Origin: Hydrogenophaga sp. BPS33 | Lineage (GTDB): Bacteria > Pseudomonadota > Gammaproteobacteria > Burkholderiales > Burkholderiaceae_C | Reading direction: 5' to 3' | Assembly (NCBI RefSeq): GCF_009859475.1 | Contig: NZ_CP044549.1 | Span: forward strand, 4,278,001 to 4,342,000 | Length of the DNA: 64,000 bases | In this document: one piece after another, positions 39,804-49,314 of the stretch | Layout of the letters: the number at the start of each line of letters is the position of its first letter | How positions within the stretch are numbered: position 1 is the stretch's first letter | Notes under the pieces: model-generated | The model's input: only the letters and a program-made list of their open reading frames with translations | Database searches by the model: none | What the model was told of the DNA's origin: nothing | Made by a program: the position numbers and the translations under genes

Positions 39804-40829
39804 ATGGAGAAGAGGATCGAACTGAACGAATACCTTGGGCAGGCGTTTGATCGCATCCCGGTAGCCATGATCGTGGTCAATCAGCGGGGCGAAATCACCC
39901 GCCTCAACCAACTCGCAGAGACCACCTTCGGCTACGAAAGCGCCGAACTCATTGGGCGCCCTGTCGAGATATTGATTCCCTCGCGCTACCGACACGCCCA
40001 TCCAAGCTATAGACAAGGTTTCCTCGCAGAAACCAGCGCAAGACCCATGGGCGCTGGGCGCGATCTCAGTGGACTGCGCAAGGACGGCAGCGAGTTTCCG
40101 GTCGAGATCGGCATCAACCCGGTGCAGACGGGGGAAGGGCCGATGATCCTCTCCGTGATCCTGGACCTCAGTGAACGCAAGCTGAACGAGAAGCGCATCC
40201 AGGACGCGCTGCAACAGAAGGATCTGCTGCTGCGCGAGGTGCACCACCGCGTAAAGAACAACCTGCAAGTGATCCACAGCCTGCTGGATCTCCAGGCACT
40301 CAAGAGCAAGGACAGCGAACTCATCGGCATGTTGCGCGACAGCCGGAACCGCGTGCGCTCCATGTCGCTCATCCACCAGACCTTGTACCAGTCGCAGAAC
40401 TTTGCGCAGGTGGACTTTCAGCGCTTTCTCGGTGAGTTATTGCCTCGCCTGACCGAAGCGTACGGATCGACATCCCACCTGATCGCGATCGAAATCAATG
40501 CGCACGACGTCAAGCTCCCCATCAACGAAGCCATTCCCTGCGGACTCATCGTCAACGAACTGGTGAGCAATGCGCTCAAGCATGGCTTTCTCGGCCGGCA
40601 ACGCGGCAAGATTGTGGTGGACATTCGGGAGCTGGACGACAAGCACGTGGTGCTTTCGATCAGTGACGACGGCCGGGGCATCCAGGAGGACCTCGATCTC
40701 GATCGCACCGGCTCGCTTGGCTTGCAGCTCGTCAATCTTCTGACCCAGCAGTTGCACGGAGAGCTGACGATCCAGCGCGCCAACCCCACCCGGTTTTCGC
40801 TGCGTTTCCAACTTGGAACAAGCCCATGA
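39804..40829 (+). CDS. PAS-domain histidine kinase of the HisKA_2 type
   Basis: Sensor kinase, 341 residues. The PAS domain spans about 10-125 (FDRIPVAMIVVNQRGEITRLN, with the GYESAELIGRPVE segment). The HisKA_2 dimerisation helix follows with the HRVKNNLQ motif (H148, likely phosphoacceptor), then HATPase_c with N-box NELVSNALKHG and G boxes DDGRG and GSLGLQLV. No membrane segment, so cytoplasmic. It overlaps the next gene by 4 bp. The 247 bp before it hold no convincing gene. Confidence 0.9.
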   Translation: MEKRIELNEYLGQAFDRIPVAMIVVNQRGEITRLNQLAETTFGYESAELIGRPVEILIPSRYRHAHPSYRQGFLAETSARPMGAGRDLSGLRKDGSEFPVEIGINPVQTGEGPMILSVILDLSERKLNEKRIQDALQQKDLLLREVHHRVKNNLQVIHSLLDLQALKSKDSELIGMLRDSRNRVRSMSLIHQTLYQSQNFAQVDFQRFLGELLPRLTEAYGSTSHLIAIEINAHDVKLPINEAIPCGLIVNELVSNALKHGFLGRQRGKIVVDIRELDDKHVVLSISDDGRGIQEDLDLDRTGSLGLQLVNLLTQQLHGELTIQRANPTRFSLRFQLGTSP

Positions 40830-42313
40830 AACAACCTGCCAGGATCATGATCGTGGAAGACGAAAGCATCGTCGCCTTCAACCTCAAGCAGCGCCTGTCC
40901 CAACTGGGTTACGACGTGCCGCATGTGGCCGTCTCGGGACAGCAGAGCCTTGAGATGATTTCTCGCTCTCGGCCCGACCTCGTGCTGATGGACATCCACA
41001 TCGAAGGTGAGATGGATGGCATCGAAGTGGCCTCCCGGCTCAACCAGGACAACCCGGTACCGGTGATCTACCTCACCGCGTATTCCGAAGATTCCACGCT
41101 GGAGCGGGCGCGCAAGACGCGTCCCTATGGCTACCTGATCAAGCCGTTTTCCGAGCGCGAGCTGCATGCCACTATCCAGATGGCGCTGGAGCGCCACGCC
41201 GTTGAAGAAGCCCTGGGGGAAAACCGCCGGCTGCTGCAACAGGCGCTGGACGCCGCCAGCCTCGGCATCCTGGAGCTGGACACCTCGACCGATGCCATGG
41301 CCGTCAACTCGCGCACGGCGGAACTGCTCGGGCGGCCGGCAGAGCAAGCCATGAGGCTCGACGATTTTCTGACTGGCATCGATGAGAAAGACAGGGCCAA
41401 CGTCGCCCTGCGGCTCAAAGAAGCACTCGACCCGCTCAAGAGATTCAGCGAAGAGTTTCGCCTGCAGACCAACAGCAAGCCCGAACGCTGGATCAAGCTG
41501 GATGCCCGTGCGATGCCCTGCCACCGCATCAGCGGCGTCTTACAAGACATATCGGCGCGCAAACACGCGGAAATCCGCCTGCGCAGACTGAACACCGACC
41601 TGGAAAGCCTGGTGAGTGAGCGCACCAACGAACTGCGCGAGAGTTTGAAGGAACTTGAAACTTTCAGCTATTCGGTCGCGCACGACCTGCGCTCGCCCAT
41701 CCGTGCGATTGCAGGCCTGAGCAACGTGCTGCTGGAAGACCACCGGGCCCAGCTCGATGACGAGGGTCTCAATCTGATCGCGCGCATTGCCTCCAAGAGC
41801 GCCCAGATGGGCACCCTCATTGATGCCCTTCTGAACCTGTCTCACCTGTCCTCTGTGAAGCCGCAGATGAGTGAAGTGAATTTGAGCGGCATCGCCGCCG
41901 ACATCATCGAACAACAGATGGAGACGGAACCCCAGCGGGTGGCCGATGTGCGCATTGCACCGAATCTGGTGGCACATGGCGACCCTGTTCTGGTGCGCAG
42001 CGTGCTAGACAACCTGCTGCGCAACGCCTGGAAGTTCTGCGCCAAACGGGACGTCACCCGCATCGAGGTCGGCCGCGCCTCAGCGGAGGGACGGGACGCC
42101 TTCTATGTGCGGGACAACGGCTGCGGGTTCGACATGGCCCAGGCCGATCAGCTGTTCAGCCCGTTCCGGCGGTTGCACAGCGACACCGAATTCAAAGGGA
42201 CCGGCATCGGCCTGAGTATCGTGCAGCGCATCGCGGCAAGACACGGCGGTCGCGTCTGGGTGCAGGCCGAGCAGAACAAGGGCGCCACGTTCTACTTCAC
42301 GCTCACGGCCTGA
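40826..42313 (+). CDS. Response-regulator/PAS/histidine-kinase hybrid
   Basis: 495 residues with the receiver domain first: D56 in LVLMDIHIEG, E11/D12 in VEDESIV, and K near LIKPFS. A PAS-like region (about 130-250) follows, then HisKA with H286 in FSYSVAHDLRSP and HATPase_c with LDNLLRNAWKF, RDNGCGFD and KGTGIGLSIV. This REC-PAS-HK order means that phosphorylation of the receiver may control the attached kinase. The 4-bp overlap with the HisKA_2 gene makes a two-component pair likely. No DNA-binding output domain is present. Confidence 0.88.
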   Translation: MKQPARIMIVEDESIVAFNLKQRLSQLGYDVPHVAVSGQQSLEMISRSRPDLVLMDIHIEGEMDGIEVASRLNQDNPVPVIYLTAYSEDSTLERARKTRPYGYLIKPFSERELHATIQMALERHAVEEALGENRRLLQQALDAASLGILELDTSTDAMAVNSRTAELLGRPAEQAMRLDDFLTGIDEKDRANVALRLKEALDPLKRFSEEFRLQTNSKPERWIKLDARAMPCHRISGVLQDISARKHAEIRLRRLNTDLESLVSERTNELRESLKELETFSYSVAHDLRSPIRAIAGLSNVLLEDHRAQLDDEGLNLIARIASKSAQMGTLIDALLNLSHLSSVKPQMSEVNLSGIAADIIEQQMETEPQRVADVRIAPNLVAHGDPVLVRSVLDNLLRNAWKFCAKRDVTRIEVGRASAEGRDAFYVRDNGCGFDMAQADQLFSPFRRLHSDTEFKGTGIGLSIVQRIAARHGGRVWVQAEQNKGATFYFTLTA

Positions 42314-42315
42314 CA

Positions 42316-42540
42316 TGAAACACCCCCCTGCGCCGCTGACGCGGCTTCCCCCCTCTTTGGCGCGCCTTCGGCGCTTCGAGGGGGGACGGCATCTTGGGCC
42401 GGCGTAGCCGTCCCTCGATGCCTTTGGATGGGGGCACGCGCGCCGGAGGGGCAACACCTGGGGCAGGACCCTCGATACCTCTGGGCGCGGTGGAAAACTG
42501 AGATGCCGCGGCTGCGCGCGCCACGGGCCCGGCGCCGATA
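42316..42540. repeat. GC-rich hairpin region after the kinase operon
   Basis: A non-coding 234-bp gap full of inverted repeats, including CCCCCCTC (42348-42355) with GAGGGGGG (42378-42385) around a nested GGCGC stem, GACGGC/GCCGTC (42386-42391 with 42407-42412) and GGGGCAACACCTG shared with the repeat near 4410. It may terminate transcription of the kinase genes. No T-tract is seen. Confidence 0.5.
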
Positions 42541-42547
42541 ATCGGTG

Positions 42548-43942
42548 ATGACTTCCGCACCCTCGACCGCCTTCAGCACACTCCCCCTCTCCCCCGCCAC
42601 CCTGGCCAACCTGGAGCAACTGGGCTACACGGCCATGACGCCGATCCAGGCCGCGGCCCTGCCACCGGCCTTGCTGGGCAAAGACATCATTGCCCAGGCC
42701 AAGACCGGCAGCGGCAAAACAGCGGCCTTCGCCCTCGCCCTGCTCGCCAACCTGAATCCGCGCCGCTTCGCCGTGCAGACGCTGGTGCTGTGCCCCACGC
42801 GCGAACTGGCCGACCAGGTGACCACCGAGATCCGCCGCCTGGCGCGCGCCGAAGACAACATCAAGGTCGTCACGCTGTGCGGCGGCGTGCCGCTGCGCGG
42901 GCAGCTCGCCACGCTGGAGCATGGCGCGCACATCGTGGTCGGTACGCCGGGCCGCCTCATGGACCACCTGGAGCGCGGCAGCCTGCAGCTCGAAGCGCTC
43001 AACACGCTGGTGCTTGACGAGGCGGATCGCATGCTCGACATGGGCTTCTTCGACGACATCGTCACCGTTGCCCGGCAGTGTCCCAAGGCGCGCCAGACGC
43101 TGCTGTTCTCCGCCACTTACCCGGAAGCCATCGCCAAGTTGAGCGCGCAATTCATGCGCGAGCCCATCACCGTGAAGGTGGAAACGCAGCACGCGGGTGC
43201 GCAGATCGAGCAGCGCTGGTACGAGGTGAGCGAGAACGAACGGCTGGATGCGGTCAGCAAGCTGCTGGCCCACTTCAGGCCCGCGAGCACACTGGCCTTC
43301 TGCAACACCAAGGCGCAGTGCCGCGACCTCGTCGCCGTGTTGCAGGCGCAAGGCATCAGCGCGCTGGCGCTGTTTGGCGAACTGGAGCAGCGCGAGCGCG
43401 ACCAGGTGCTGGTGCGTTTTGCCAACCGCAGTTGCTCGGTGCTCGTGGCCACCGACGTGGCCGCGCGCGGCCTGGACATTGCCAGCCTGGCCGCCGTGAT
43501 CAACGTGGACGTGACGCCCGACCCCGAGGTGCACATCCACCGCATCGGCCGCACCGGGCGCGCGGGCGAAAGCGGCCTGGCGCTCAACCTCGCCAGCCTC
43601 GACGAGATGGGCAGCGTGGGCAAGATCGAACAGTTGCAGGGCCGCGAATCCACCTGGCACCCGTTGGGCGAACTCAGGCCCACGAGCCACGAACCACTGG
43701 TGCCTCCCATGGTCACGCTGCACATCCAGGGTGGCCGCAAGGAGAAGATCCGCCCGGGCGACGTGCTGGGCGCGCTCACGGCCGACCTGGGCTACACCCG
43801 CGAGCAGGTGGGCAAGATCAACGTGAACGAATGGTCGACCTACGTGGCGGTGGACCGCGCCATTGCCCAGCAGGCCGCGAGCCGGCTCAACGCCGGGCGC
43901 ATCAAGGGCAAGAGCGTGAAGGTGCGGGTGCTGGAAGACTGA
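42548..43942 (+). CDS. dbpA: DEAD-box RNA helicase, DbpA-like
   Basis: ATP-dependent RNA helicase of 464 residues; DbpA acts on 23S rRNA hairpin 92 in 50S assembly. Seen: Q motif region (LGYTAMTPIQAAALP), Walker A AKTGSGKT, PTREL, DEAD (VLDEADRMLDMGF), SAT, and HRIGRTGRAGE. A C-terminal DbpA RNA-binding domain (about 390-464, with KIRPGDVLGALT) identifies the subfamily. The ATG at 42548 is chosen; a GTG lies 3 bp upstream in frame. Confidence 0.92.
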   Translation: MTSAPSTAFSTLPLSPATLANLEQLGYTAMTPIQAAALPPALLGKDIIAQAKTGSGKTAAFALALLANLNPRRFAVQTLVLCPTRELADQVTTEIRRLARAEDNIKVVTLCGGVPLRGQLATLEHGAHIVVGTPGRLMDHLERGSLQLEALNTLVLDEADRMLDMGFFDDIVTVARQCPKARQTLLFSATYPEAIAKLSAQFMREPITVKVETQHAGAQIEQRWYEVSENERLDAVSKLLAHFRPASTLAFCNTKAQCRDLVAVLQAQGISALALFGELEQRERDQVLVRFANRSCSVLVATDVAARGLDIASLAAVINVDVTPDPEVHIHRIGRTGRAGESGLALNLASLDEMGSVGKIEQLQGRESTWHPLGELRPTSHEPLVPPMVTLHIQGGRKEKIRPGDVLGALTADLGYTREQVGKINVNEWSTYVAVDRAIAQQAASRLNAGRIKGKSVKVRVLED

Positions 43943-43944
43943 GC

Positions 43945-44215
43945 TAAGGCCTGTTCACACTATTTTTCCAAGTGCGAAGGGGTTGAACACTGCGCCCATC
44001 TAGGCGCGCGACGACGGCCAGACTGGGCGTCTGGCCTAGGAGTGCAACGACGAGGGGCGCTGTGTTCAACCCCTTCCCTTCGGGTTGCGGATCCAAAAGG
44101 CCGTGCGCCGCGTTGCGAAGCCTCGCCGGGCCACCGGCCCGTCTGCGTTTCGCGCCTTGCGCATGGCCTTTTGGATCCGCAACGCATCTTGGAAAAATAG
44201 TGTGAACAGGCCCTA
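43945..44215. mobile_element. MITE-like element with terminal inverted repeats and TA duplication
   Basis: A 267-bp non-coding element, 43947-44213, has 26-bp terminal inverted repeats (43947-43972 and 44188-44213) identical but for the outermost base. It is flanked by TA on both sides (43945-43946 and 44214-44215), a duplication typical of IS630/Tc1-mariner transposition. Inside are two more inverted repeats: AAGGGGTTGAACAC (43977-43990) with 44062-44075, and GCGGATCCAAAAGGCC (44087-44102) with 44165-44180. No transposase gene. It fills the whole gap between dbpA and the VOC gene. The outermost right base plus the TA forms the TAG stop of the VOC gene. Assignment to IS630 is inference. Confidence 0.8.
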
Positions 44216-44641
44216 GAAAGTCACCACCACCGAGGCCGCGCTGCGTTTGGCCTCGCCATGGAACACCGCCTCGATGTTGTTGCCATCGGGGTCGATGACG
44301 AAGGCACCGTAGTAACCCGGGTGGTACTTCCGGATGCCTGGGGCGCCGTTGTCCTTTCCACCCGCGTCCAAAGCGGCCTTGTAAAACGCATCGACCATCG
44401 CCTTGTCCTGCGCCTGGAAGGCCAGATGGTGGCGGCCCGTCAGCTCGCCGTTCGCAGCCTCGCTGTCGGCCGTGGACACGAACAGCTCATCGGCCCAGAA
44501 ATAGTCGTCGCCACTGCCACTCAGGGGAATGTCCAGCGCCTTGAACACGGCGGTGTAGAACACCTTGCTGGCGGGCAGGTCCTTCACCACCAATTGAATA
44601 TGGTCGATCAGACGACCGCGGTGCAGTTCGTGTGTTTCCAT
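44213..44641 (-). CDS. VOC-family (glyoxalase/dioxygenase fold) protein
   Basis: Vicinal-oxygen-chelate fold, 142 residues. The two beta-alpha-beta-beta-beta halves show metal-ligand candidates: H in IDHIQLVV, E or H in GRHHLAF, and E in NNIEAVFHG. The ATG at 44639-44641 has AGGAG upstream; the frame is open further but into unrelated sequence. The TAG stop (44213-44215) is made from the end of the MITE-like element and its TA flank, so the C-terminus may differ from the ancestral one. Substrate unknown. Confidence 0.85.
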   Translation of the reverse strand: METHELHRGRLIDHIQLVVKDLPASKVFYTAVFKALDIPLSGSGDDYFWADELFVSTADSEAANGELTGRHHLAFQAQDKAMVDAFYKAALDAGGKDNGAPGIRKYHPGYYGAFVIDPDGNNIEAVFHGEAKRSAASVVVTF

Positions 44642-44708
44642 GGGCACTCCTGTTTCAGGACGAGGAAGGGAAACCATCCTAGCGGTACCCAGCACTAAAC
44701 TCCAACCG

Positions 44709-45626
44709 ATGCCTGGCGTAAAAATCTGCAAACCCTGTCTCTGGACCGCGCTGCTGGCGGCGGGGTTCCTCTTCATCTGGTACTTCAAAGTCCTGGCACT
44801 GGGTTTCTACTGGCTCACCACCACCCTCAACGCGGCGCAGTGGAAGGACACGGCACTGTGGCTGCCCGACTACCGCGTGGCGGTGGAGGGCTTGCCGATC
44901 CAGGGCTTGACGCGCAACACCTCGGGGCTGACCTTCAACGAGGAAACCGGCACCCTGTTCACCGTGATCAACCGCCCGCCGCAAGTCGCTGAACTCACCA
45001 CCGATGGCCGCCTGCTGCGCGTGATCGACATCGACGGCCTGAAAGACCCCGAGGGCATCACCTACGTGGAGCGGGACACCTACGTCATTTCCGACGAAGC
45101 CAGCCACAGCATGTACTGGGTGCGGATCGGCCCCGACACCCAGCGCGTCTCGGTCACAGGCGCGTCCAGCCTGGGCCTGAGCATCGACACCGTGCACAAC
45201 GCCAGTTTTGAAGGCGTGTCCTGGGACAGTCTGGAGCACCGGCTGTTCGTGGTGAAGGAGAAGATGCCGCTGCGCGTGCTGGTCATCAGCGGGCTGGACG
45301 TGTTCAACGAATCCATGGGTTTCAACATCGACATCAGCGAATGGCAGTCGTCCAGCGCGGCCTCGCTGTTCATGAGCGACCTGTCCTCGCTCACGCTGCA
45401 CGAGCCGACCGGGCAGTTGCTGTTGCTCAGCGACGAGTCCGCGCTGATCGTGGCCTACGGGCCCGATGGCCACCCGATCAGCATGCTGCCCTTGTGGCGC
45501 GGGTTTCATGGCCTGAGCAAGAAGGTTCCCCAACCCGAAGGTGTTGCCGTGGGCCCCGACGGTGCCATCTACGTGCTGTCCGAGCCCAATCTGTTCTACC
45601 GCTTCGAACGCAAGACGAGCCCGTAG
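44709..45626 (+). CDS. SdiA-regulated / YjiK-like beta-propeller protein
   Basis: 305-residue protein with an N-terminal membrane anchor ([16 protein letters not shown], about residues 11-26). The rest is a six-blade propeller-type repeat ([20 protein letters not shown], then [19 protein letters not shown] and [22 protein letters not shown]). This matches the SdiA-regulated (YjiK) family, whose biochemical role is unsettled; a phytase or calcium-binding role has been proposed for some relatives. It is divergent from the VOC gene. Confidence 0.82.
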   Translation: MPGVKICKPCLWTALLAAGFLFIWYFKVLALGFYWLTTTLNAAQWKDTALWLPDYRVAVEGLPIQGLTRNTSGLTFNEETGTLFTVINRPPQVAELTTDGRLLRVIDIDGLKDPEGITYVERDTYVISDEASHSMYWVRIGPDTQRVSVTGASSLGLSIDTVHNASFEGVSWDSLEHRLFVVKEKMPLRVLVISGLDVFNESMGFNIDISEWQSSSAASLFMSDLSSLTLHEPTGQLLLLSDESALIVAYGPDGHPISMLPLWRGFHGLSKKVPQPEGVAVGPDGAIYVLSEPNLFYRFERKTSP

Positions 45627-45658
45627 ACTATCCCCCTCACACAGACAGGAGCACCACC

Positions 45659-46372
45659 ATGGGCGCGCAATGGAAAGCCAAACACAAGGACCTCGCCGCG
45701 AACGCCAGGGGCAGGCTCTTCGGCAAACTCGCCAAAGACATCATGATCGCCGCGCGGCATGGCGCCGACCCGGCCTCGAACGCGCGGCTGCGCCTGGTGG
45801 TGGAGCAGGCGCGCAAGGTCTCCATGCCCAAGGACACGCTGGACCGCGCCATCAAGAAGGGCGCCGGCCTCACCGGCGAGACGGTGCACTTCGAGCACGT
45901 GGTCTACGAAGGCTTCGCGCCGCACCGCGTGCCGGTGATAGTGGAATGCCTGACCGACAACCTGAACCGCGCGGCCTCCGAGATGCGCGTGCTGTTTCGC
46001 AAGGGCCAGTTGGGCACCTCGGGTTCGGTGGCCTGGGATTTTGACCACGTGGGCATGATCGAGGCCGAACCCAGCTCAAAGGACGCGGACCCGGAGCTGG
46101 CCGCCATCGAAGCCGGCGCGCAGGACTTTCACCCGGCACACGACGAAGGCGTGACCCTGTTCCTGACCGACCCCACCGACCTCGACCTGGTCGGCCGCGC
46201 GCTGCCCGCGCAGGGCTTCACCGTGCTCTCCTCCAAGCTGGGCTACAGGCCCAAGAACCCGATAGACCCCGGCAGCCTGAGCGCCGAACACCTGGAAGAG
46301 GTGGAGGCGTTTCTCGCCGCGCTGGACGCGAACGAAGACGTGCAGAATGTCTTCGCCGGCCTGGGGGGCTGA
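45659..46372 (+). CDS. YebC/PmpR-family transcriptional/translation regulator
   Basis: 237 residues of the YebC/PmpR (TACO1) family. The opening [20 protein letters not shown] and the region [20 protein letters not shown] (about 42-61) are conserved. YebC relatives act on ribosome stalling or transcription. The N-terminus is closer to the YeeN-type paralog, so this may be a second copy in the genome. ACAGGAG precedes the ATG, 32 bp after the YjiK-like gene. Confidence 0.88.
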   Translation: MGAQWKAKHKDLAANARGRLFGKLAKDIMIAARHGADPASNARLRLVVEQARKVSMPKDTLDRAIKKGAGLTGETVHFEHVVYEGFAPHRVPVIVECLTDNLNRAASEMRVLFRKGQLGTSGSVAWDFDHVGMIEAEPSSKDADPELAAIEAGAQDFHPAHDEGVTLFLTDPTDLDLVGRALPAQGFTVLSSKLGYRPKNPIDPGSLSAEHLEEVEAFLAALDANEDVQNVFAGLGG

Positions 46373-46405
46373 GTCGCCCACCGCTTCTCACCGACAATCG
46401 CAGCC

Positions 46406-46660
46406 ATGAACGACACCACCAGCCCTTCCCGCCCGCCCCTGCCCGACCACCTGTCCATCGATGCCCGCAGCCCACACCACGTGGCCGCCGTGTTCGAGCA
46501 CGACATCGGCATCCACTTCAACGGCAAGGAGCGCTTCGATGTGGTCGAGTACTGCATCAGCGAAGGCTGGGTGAAAGTGCCTTCGGGCAAGACGCTGGAC
46601 CGCAAGGGCAATCCCTTGCTGATCAAGCTCAAGGGCCAGGTGGAGGCGTTCTACAAATAG
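46406..46660 (+). CDS. DUF3297 protein
   Basis: 84-residue protein of DUF3297: LPDHLSIDARSPHHVAAVFE, then GIHFNGKERFDVVEYC and a closing glutathione-free PSGKTLDRKGNPLLIKLKG segment. Function unknown. It lies 33 bp after the YebC-type gene, probably in one transcript, and is convergent with the hydratase gene. Confidence 0.88.
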   Translation: MNDTTSPSRPPLPDHLSIDARSPHHVAAVFEHDIGIHFNGKERFDVVEYCISEGWVKVPSGKTLDRKGNPLLIKLKGQVEAFYK

Positions 46661-46670
46661 CGTCCCTTGC

Positions 46671-47495
46671 TCACGCCGAGCGCTGCCGCCAGTTCGCTGG
46701 CCGGCGCTCGGCGAAAGCACGAAAGCCTTCCTGCGCATCGGCGCTTTGCGCCAACAGCGGCAGCAGGGCCTGCGTGTAGTTCAGCGCATCGGCATACGAC
46801 AAGTCCGACGCTGCGTTCAGCGCCCGCCGGCCGATCTGCAACGCCGTGGGCGCACACAGCCGCAGCCTGGCAATGGCTTGATCGACCGCCGCATCCAGCT
46901 CCTCGGGCGGCACGGCGCTGTTCAACAAGCCGATGTGGACCGCCTTCTCGGTGCCGAACCGCTCGGCGTAGAAGCACATCTCGATCAGCGCCCGGCGCGG
47001 AATCACGCGCTGCAGCGCGGGCAGGATCATCATGGGAAACAGGCCTACGCGGCCTTCGGTGGTGCCGAACAACGCGCCCGTTGCGCCAATGGCGATGTCG
47101 CACGCGCAGACCAAGCCCACGCCCCCGCCGAAGGCACTGCCGTTGATGCGCCCCACCACCGGATGCGGGCAACGCTCGATGGCGCGAAACAGGTCGGCCA
47201 CGGGGTGGTCGAAGCGCTCGGCATCGAGATCGAACGGCCGGCCTTCCTGGCTCGACGTCAGTTGCCCGCCCGCGCAGAAGGTCTTGCTGCCCGCGCCGGT
47301 GAGCACCACGGCATCGAGATCGCGCCGCTGCCCTGCGCTATCGAAAGCCTGCGCCAGTTGCCGGAGCATCTCCTGCGTCATGGTGTTGTGCCGCTCGGGG
47401 CGGTTGATCGTGATGTGCAAGACGCCGTCGCGCACTTCGCACAACACGCCGTCGGGTGCCACACCCGGGGCGCTGCTGGTTGTGTTCGATGTCAT
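46671..47495 (-). CDS. Enoyl-CoA hydratase/isomerase family protein
   Basis: Crotonase-fold protein of 274 residues. Oxyanion-hole segments are FCAGGQLTS (about 79-87) and INGSAFGGGVGLVCACDIAIG (about 118-138, one hole glycine included). The start is the ATG at 47493-47495, overlapping the AtuA stop by 4 bp (ATGA), so the pair is coupled. It probably acts on an unsaturated acyl-CoA made by the AtuA pathway; the substrate is not clear from sequence. Confidence 0.92.
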   Translation of the reverse strand: MTSNTTSSAPGVAPDGVLCEVRDGVLHITINRPERHNTMTQEMLRQLAQAFDSAGQRRDLDAVVLTGAGSKTFCAGGQLTSSQEGRPFDLDAERFDHPVADLFRAIERCPHPVVGRINGSAFGGGVGLVCACDIAIGATGALFGTTEGRVGLFPMMILPALQRVIPRRALIEMCFYAERFGTEKAVHIGLLNSAVPPEELDAAVDQAIARLRLCAPTALQIGRRALNAASDLSYADALNYTQALLPLLAQSADAQEGFRAFAERRPANWRQRSA

Positions 47496-49306
47496 GGGAT
47501 TTCGATGCTCCATGTGGCGGGCACGTGCAAGGGTGCTTCAAGCAGCATCTGCGCATGGCTCTTGCCCTGGGGGTCGTAGCGAAGGGATGCGACACCGCCG
47601 CCCCCGAGCGCGCGTTCGATCAGGAAGTTGAAGGCGTTGAGGCCTGGCCAGTCAAAGCGCGTCACGGGCCCTTCGGCCAGATGGCGCAGATGATCGGCGA
47701 CGCGTTCGGCGGTCAATTGCGCGGCGATCACCGGGAGGTACTCCGGCTTGCGCGCGATCACGGCGATGTTCGAAGCGTCCCCCTTGTCGCCGCTGCGCGC
47801 GTAGGCGAGATCGATCAGCCGAACCGTTCGAGTGCCGTCCGGCGCGGCACGGGTCGCGGGTGCATCGGCAGTGACCGGTGGCGCCTGCCGCGCGGGCAGT
47901 GCGGCCCATGCGCTGGCGGGTGGCCCGGCCACGTCGTCCAACACGTGCTCACCGACATGCACGCGAACCTGCGCGGACGATCGGGGCAGCAACACCGAGT
48001 ACAAGCGCATGACGGGTTGGACTTTGGGCCGGCCACCGAAGATGCCCGAGATGCCGGGGGCCATCGCCGTGGCGCTGGGGAAGATTTCGCGCGAAAAAAG
48101 CTCCAGCGCCGCCGCCTCGGTGTGGCGAGCGGCCACTTTGAGCACCACCTCGCGCCAGGCACGGGTGGCCGCGTGCGGACCGTAGCTTTCTTCCGCGCCC
48201 AGGATCTCGACCGAGGTTTCCGCGAAGTCGGCCCAGCCGTTCTGATCGAACATCCGGCGGCAACGCGCCAGGATCGCCTCGCCCATGGCCCTGGCCTTCG
48301 CGGCCGCGTCGATGCCCCGCACCATCATGGTGGCGAGACAACGGTAGCCCTCGGGCGCGGTCACCGACACCTTGTACGTGGGCGTGCACGGCTTGCCGCG
48401 CGCGCCGCTCACGCGCACCTGGTCGGGGCCGACCTGCTCGACGCGCACCTGGGACAGGTCGCACACCACGTCGGGCAACACATAGTTCTGCGGGTCGCCG
48501 GTTTCGTAGGTCACCTGTTCGCTGATCACATCCACGTCGACACGCCCGCCGGTCTGCGCCGGCTTGGTCACGGTGAAGCTGCCGTCGCGGCGGCACACCG
48601 CAATCGGGAAACCCATGTCGGCCCAGTCTTTCGCGGTGGCTTTCCAGTCGGTGGCATAGCCCCCCGTGGCCTGCACGCCGCACTCGATGACGTGGCCAGC
48701 CAGCGAGCCCGCGGCCAGCAGGTTCCAGTCGGTGGGCGACCAGCCGAACTCGTGCACCAAGGGACCGAGCACCAGCGCGCTGTCGGCGCAGCGGCCGGTG
48801 ATGACGATGTCCGCCCCAGCGGCCAGGGCGCGCGCGATCGGAAACGCACCCAGGTAGGCGTTGGCGGTGGCCATGCGTTCGGGCAGCGGCTCACCGCTCC
48901 ACATCTCCCGCCACGTGCCGGCAGCAGCCCGCACCTCGCCCAGCACGTCGTCCCCGGTCACCGCCGCCACCTTCAGCGCAATGCCCTGCCTGGCCAATTC
49001 ACGTTCCAGCGCCTGCTGGCAGGCCAGCGGATTGCAGCCGCCCGCGTTGGCCACGACCTTGACGCCTTTGGACACCAACTCCTTCGCCAGCGGGGCGATG
49101 ACGTGCGTCACGAAATCCGTCGCGTAACCCGCTTGCGGATGGCGCTCCATGGCCCGCGCCATGATCGACAACGTGATCTCGGCCAGGTAGTCCAGCACCA
49201 GGTAGTGGATGTCGCCCTGGCGCACCAGCTGCGCGGGCCCATCGGGCGAATCGCCCCAAAAGCCGGCTCCTGCGCCGATGCGCAGCTCTTCTCGTCCTGG
49301 GTTCAT
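47492..49306 (-). CDS. AtuA-family (DUF1446) acyclic terpene utilisation-like protein
   Basis: 604-residue protein of the AtuA family. The core domain (about 10-450) has the conserved GAGAGFWGDSP start, the VVANAGGCNPLACQQAL segment near 80 and ITGRCADSALVLGPL near 165; the extra C-terminal AtuA-like ferredoxin-fold domain (about 500-604) opens with LIDLAYARSGDKGDASNIAV. AtuA is required for citronellol/geranyl degradation in Pseudomonas, but here a broader acyl-CoA role is likely. It is coupled to the hydratase downstream and shares strand with the Bug gene upstream. Confidence 0.88.
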   Translation of the reverse strand: MNPGREELRIGAGAGFWGDSPDGPAQLVRQGDIHYLVLDYLAEITLSIMARAMERHPQAGYATDFVTHVIAPLAKELVSKGVKVVANAGGCNPLACQQALERELARQGIALKVAAVTGDDVLGEVRAAAGTWREMWSGEPLPERMATANAYLGAFPIARALAAGADIVITGRCADSALVLGPLVHEFGWSPTDWNLLAAGSLAGHVIECGVQATGGYATDWKATAKDWADMGFPIAVCRRDGSFTVTKPAQTGGRVDVDVISEQVTYETGDPQNYVLPDVVCDLSQVRVEQVGPDQVRVSGARGKPCTPTYKVSVTAPEGYRCLATMMVRGIDAAAKARAMGEAILARCRRMFDQNGWADFAETSVEILGAEESYGPHAATRAWREVVLKVAARHTEAAALELFSREIFPSATAMAPGISGIFGGRPKVQPVMRLYSVLLPRSSAQVRVHVGEHVLDDVAGPPASAWAALPARQAPPVTADAPATRAAPDGTRTVRLIDLAYARSGDKGDASNIAVIARKPEYLPVIAAQLTAERVADHLRHLAEGPVTRFDWPGLNAFNFLIERALGGGGVASLRYDPQGKSHAQMLLEAPLHVPATWSIEIP

Positions 49307-49314
49307 GGACCTTG

